Shown: piece after piece, positions 33,204 through 36,131 of the stretch | How positions within the stretch are numbered: position 1 is the stretch's first letter | Layout of the letters: the number at the start of each line of letters is the position of its first letter | Made by a program: the position numbers and the translations under genes | From: Bacteroidales bacterium | GTDB lineage: Bacteria > Bacteroidota > Bacteroidia > Bacteroidales > GCA-2748055 | NCBI GenBank assembly: GCA_021738565.1 | Contig: JAIPBT010000042.1 | Location: 1-36,131 of the forward strand | DNA length: 36,131 bases | Direction of reading: 5' to 3' | Notes under the pieces: generated by a model | Told to the model about the DNA's origin: nothing | Database searches by the model: none | What the model saw: only the letters and a program-made list of their open reading frames with translations

Positions 33204-36011
33204 ATGGCATTAAGTAAACAGGAATTTTCGGCTTACATCAAACAGTTTCAGTTCAGGGAATTGTTTAATGCTATGGGCTGGAACAACGACCGCACAAAAC
33301 TGCAGATCACACCGGATGAAAACATTTATACCCTTCAGGCAGTTGCCGAAAAAAGCGGATTTAAAATTCTTGTTTGCCCGCCTGATCCTGATGGACTCAT
33401 ACCGGATTACAATACCCGCAAGAAAATTGAAACCAAGGTTACTAAATTGTTCCAGGAGCACCTGATCATTTTTACAGATCATATACAACAGGAGCAAATC
33501 TGGCAACTGGCCATAAGGCAAACCGGTAAACCGCTGAAAGTAACAGAAACACGTTACAATTTAACACAGGATCCGGAATTGCTCTACCAGCGTGCTTCCG
33601 GTTTATTTTTTGAACTGGATGAAGAAGAAAACATCACCATTGTTGACGTAACACAGCGGGTGGCGGCCAACTTCCACCAGAATGCCGAAAAGGTTACCAG
33701 GCAGTTTTACGACAAGTTTAAAAAAGAACATACCTCCTTCTTAGGTTTTATTAAGGGCATTGAAACAAAGGTTGACCGTGACTGGTATGCATCGTTGATG
33801 CTCAACCGGCTGATGTTTTGCTATTTTATTCAGAAAAAAGGTTTCCTGGATGAAAATAAAAATTACTTGCGCGACAAACTCAAAGTATGCCAGGAAAAGA
33901 AAGGCAAGAACAAGTTCTATTCATTCTACAGGGATTTCCTTCTGGTGCTCTTCCATGAAGGACTGAACGAGTTGCAGCAAAAGGAAGAAGTCAAAGTTGA
34001 AATAGGTAAGATTCCATACCTCAACGGAGGCTTGTTTGACGAGCACGAACTCGAAAAAATGTACAAGGACATCAATATTGACGATAAGGCCTTTGAACGG
34101 GTGTTTGACTTTTTCGACCAGTATGAATGGCACCTTGATACCAAAGTCACTGCAACCGGAAAAGACATCAATCCAGATGTTATCGGATATATTTTTGAAA
34201 AATATATCAATGACCGGGCGCAGATGGGCGCTTATTACACCAAGGAAGACATTACCGAGTATATCAGCAAAAACACAGTACTGCCATGGCTGTTTGACGA
34301 AACCAAAAGGAATTATACAAGAGCATTTGATCCTGAAGGTGAAATCTGGCAATGGGTTAAAAACAGTGGCGATGATTACATCTACGATGCTGTAAAATAT
34401 GGTGTGCCAAAGGAAGGAGGATTGTTTGACGACCTGCCGGATGAAATAAAAGCCGGTTTCCGGCCCAACCTGGAGCAGAAAATTGTAAAAGCAGATGATA
34501 CCCCCCATTTGTGGGAAATTCGCAAACCCTGGAACCAAAAAGCCCCTGTTGAAATAGCGCTCCCCACCGAAATTTACCGTGAAGTAATTGAGCGCAGGAA
34601 GCGTTATGCCGATGTAAAAGATAAAATCGAAAACGGTAAGATCACACAAATCAACCAATTTATCACTTATAACCTGGATATTCGGCAGTTTGCCCAGGAT
34701 GTGATTGAAAACACAACTGACCCCGATTTCCTGCGGCATTTTTACAAATCCATAAACAAGGTTACCATCCTTGACCCTACCTGCGGTTCCGGTGCTTTCC
34801 TATTTGCAGCCATGAACATCCTTGAACCTCTCTACGAAGCCTGCCTGATGCGTATGAGGGCCTTTGTGGAGGAGGAAGACCGGTTGAACGAGGAAGAAAA
34901 GCGAACCTTCAAAAACCAGTACAAGTTTTTCCGTCAGGTGCTGTCCGAAACACAGAGCGAATATCACCCTAACCTGCAATATTTTATTTATAAAAGCATT
35001 ATCCTGCAAAACCTGTATGGAGTGGACATTATGAAGGAAGCAGTGGAAATTGCCAAGCTCCGCCTCTTTCTGAAACTGGTGGCTACCGTGGATGCCGACT
35101 ACCGTAAACCCAACCTGGGGCTTGAACCATTACCCGACATTGACTTTAATATTCGTGCAGGAAACACATTGGTGGGTTTTGCCACCGAAAAAGAAATTGA
35201 TGATGCCTTTGCCGGAACCCTCGATTTTGACCATGATGCTGAAAAGATAAAGGAGAAGTGCGACATAGTGGCCCGCACCTTTACCCGTTATAAGGAAATC
35301 CAATTAAGCACCGGTGATGGATACCACGATTTTAAAGCTGCCAAAGAAGAACTGAACAGACGACTAAAAGAACTGAACTACGAACTGAACCTGCTTTTGC
35401 ACAAACAGGCAAGTGGTTTAAAATATGAAGACTGGCTTGCCAGCCACCAGCCCTTCCACTGGTTTGCCGAGTATTATGAAATTATCCACGGCCAGGGTGG
35501 GTTTGATGTGGTTATTGGGAATCCGCCATACTTAGAGGCTAGACAGATAAATTATGATGTTAAGAACTTGATTACAAAAGAAAGTAATACTGTACATGCT
35601 ATGTGTATTGAAAGAAGTTATAATGTTCTTAGCAATAATGGCTCAATTTGTATGATTGTTCCATTATCCATTGTTTGCACACAACGGATGATAGAAACGC
35701 AGAAGATAATAGAAAATCATGGAATAACGTGGTATAGTAATTATTCTTGGAGACCGGGAAAACTATTTGATCAGGTAAATAGAGCGTTAACAATATTTTG
35801 CACGAATAAATCAGATAGACGTTCAAAGTATTCAACTCGGTACATGAAATGGAATGCTGAACATAGGGAATTATTAATTCCTACGCTTTCTTATGTGCAA
35901 TACAATTCTGATAGAAATTCTTTTTGGTTTCCAAAGCTATCATCATTAATTGAATTGGATATCCTAAATAAGGTATTATCGAAAAAATATAGTTCTACTT
36001 TGACACATTAA
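33204..36011 (+). CDS. Eco57I-type N6-adenine DNA methylase, probably truncated at the C-terminus
   Basis: The start at 33204 (MALSKQEFSAYIKQFQFRELF) is 2 bases after the helicase stop; an earlier in-frame ATG at 33123 lies inside the helicase gene. The chain is 935 residues. Motifs are MGAYYTKEDITEYI (about 343-357), motif I (SAM-binding) ILDPTCGSGAFLF (D524) and motif IV NPPY (773-776), with a long insert between them as in Eco57I/PglX-like enzymes. After NPPY only about 160 residues remain, ending at FPKLSSLIELDILNKVLSKK plus seven residues. In relatives that segment is followed by a target-recognition region of some 200 or more residues, so the protein looks shortened. From about 35523 the GC content also falls sharply. 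Methylation for self-protection, or as part of a restriction complex with the helicase, is the likely role. Confidence 0.85.
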   Translation: MALSKQEFSAYIKQFQFRELFNAMGWNNDRTKLQITPDENIYTLQAVAEKSGFKILVCPPDPDGLIPDYNTRKKIETKVTKLFQEHLIIFTDHIQQEQIWQLAIRQTGKPLKVTETRYNLTQDPELLYQRASGLFFELDEEENITIVDVTQRVAANFHQNAEKVTRQFYDKFKKEHTSFLGFIKGIETKVDRDWYASLMLNRLMFCYFIQKKGFLDENKNYLRDKLKVCQEKKGKNKFYSFYRDFLLVLFHEGLNELQQKEEVKVEIGKIPYLNGGLFDEHELEKMYKDINIDDKAFERVFDFFDQYEWHLDTKVTATGKDINPDVIGYIFEKYINDRAQMGAYYTKEDITEYISKNTVLPWLFDETKRNYTRAFDPEGEIWQWVKNSGDDYIYDAVKYGVPKEGGLFDDLPDEIKAGFRPNLEQKIVKADDTPHLWEIRKPWNQKAPVEIALPTEIYREVIERRKRYADVKDKIENGKITQINQFITYNLDIRQFAQDVIENTTDPDFLRHFYKSINKVTILDPTCGSGAFLFAAMNILEPLYEACLMRMRAFVEEEDRLNEEEKRTFKNQYKFFRQVLSETQSEYHPNLQYFIYKSIILQNLYGVDIMKEAVEIAKLRLFLKLVATVDADYRKPNLGLEPLPDIDFNIRAGNTLVGFATEKEIDDAFAGTLDFDHDAEKIKEKCDIVARTFTRYKEIQLSTGDGYHDFKAAKEELNRRLKELNYELNLLLHKQASGLKYEDWLASHQPFHWFAEYYEIIHGQGGFDVVIGNPPYLEARQINYDVKNLITKESNTVHAMCIERSYNVLSNNGSICMIVPLSIVCTQRMIETQKIIENHGITWYSNYSWRPGKLFDQVNRALTIFCTNKSDRRSKYSTRYMKWNAEHRELLIPTLSYVQYNSDRNSFWFPKLSSLIELDILNKVLSKKYSSTLTH

Positions 36012-36111
36012 CGTATTCTTTTAAAAAACAAATATTTATAGCGCTTTGTCGTCGTAAGTGCCGGTTATATATTAGTTTTATCACATCGATTTCAGTCATT
36101 TCTTTTGCCAT
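35995..36111 (-). other. Short reverse reading frame, possible transposase remnant
   Basis: A 38-codon frame starts at the reverse-strand ATG (36111-36109) and reads MAKEMTEIDVIKLIYNRHLR and so on, ending at TAG (35997-35995) inside the end of the methylase gene. The opening weakly resembles the N-terminus of IS21-type IstA transposases (IKxI...H), but the similarity is short and I cannot confirm it. It overlaps the point where the methylase is cut short. It may be chance. Confidence 0.15.
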
Positions 36112-36131
36112 ATTGTAACACAGCCAATCCT

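Noticed and set aside
33921-34739. 272-codon reverse frame inside the methylase gene
   Set aside because: It is a shadow of the methylase reading frame; its Phe/Val-rich translation has no motifs.

Overview
The window looks like chromosomal DNA of a member of the Bacteroidota. The reasons are secreted proteins with type IX secretion (T9SS) sorting domains of both known kinds (a gliding-motility-type C-terminal domain and a Por-type C-terminal tail), a PorP/SprF-family outer-membrane protein, weak matches to the Bacteroidota -7 promoter element, and intergenic spacers filled with small palindromic repeats. All supported genes lie on the + strand. No rRNA, tRNA or CRISPR array was seen.

Layout. 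(1) 1-472: repeat-rich spacer. (2) 473-17246: a giant (about 5240 residue) cysteine-rich surface protein made of several repeat classes (about 7 N-terminal Ig-like units, 35 Ig-like domains, 15 'AG-D-Q' repeats, 2 PKD domains, T9SS sorting domain), followed by its likely outer-membrane partner of the PorP/SprF family. (3) 17285-19616: a membrane protein fused to a THEP1-like NTPase, overlapping a mobA gene for molybdenum cofactor maturation. (4) 19617-20614: non-coding spacer with 25 copies of an 8-bp tandem repeat, an AT-rich perfect palindrome and other dispersed repeats. (5) 20615-26151: a compact sulfur-metabolism operon. It encodes a Tat-exported molybdopterin oxidoreductase, a four-cluster ferredoxin subunit and an NrfD/PsrC membrane anchor, then two YeeE/YedE sulfur-transport half-proteins and a rhodanese-fold protein. 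That last protein lacks the active-site cysteine, and its only cysteine is the last residue of the chain. (6) 26151-29279: a secreted clan-A glycoside hydrolase with a T9SS tail, overlapping the rhodanese stop codon by one base. (7) 29280-29841: spacer with a perfect 19-bp inverted repeat. (8) 29842-36011: a two-gene helicase/methylase module that looks like DNA defence, namely a PLD-SNF2 helicase and an Eco57I-type adenine methylase. The methylase seems to lose its C-terminal part near the window edge.

How the parts fit. MobA would supply the bis-MGD cofactor that the molybdoenzyme downstream needs, and the fused NTPase beside it may assist. The YeeE/YedE proteins and the rhodanese-like protein point to thiosulfate, polysulfide or another sulfane-sulfur compound as substrate of the respiratory complex. 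The helicase/methylase pair is separate in composition and context, and its methylase shows a sharp drop in GC just after the NPPY motif, in the expected target-recognition region.

The parts most worth a second look are the rhodanese-fold protein with a lone C-terminal Gly-Gly-Cys, the membrane/NTPase fusion next to mobA, the fused PLD-SNF2 helicase with a mosaic and shortened methylase, and the period-two super-repeats inside the giant adhesin.
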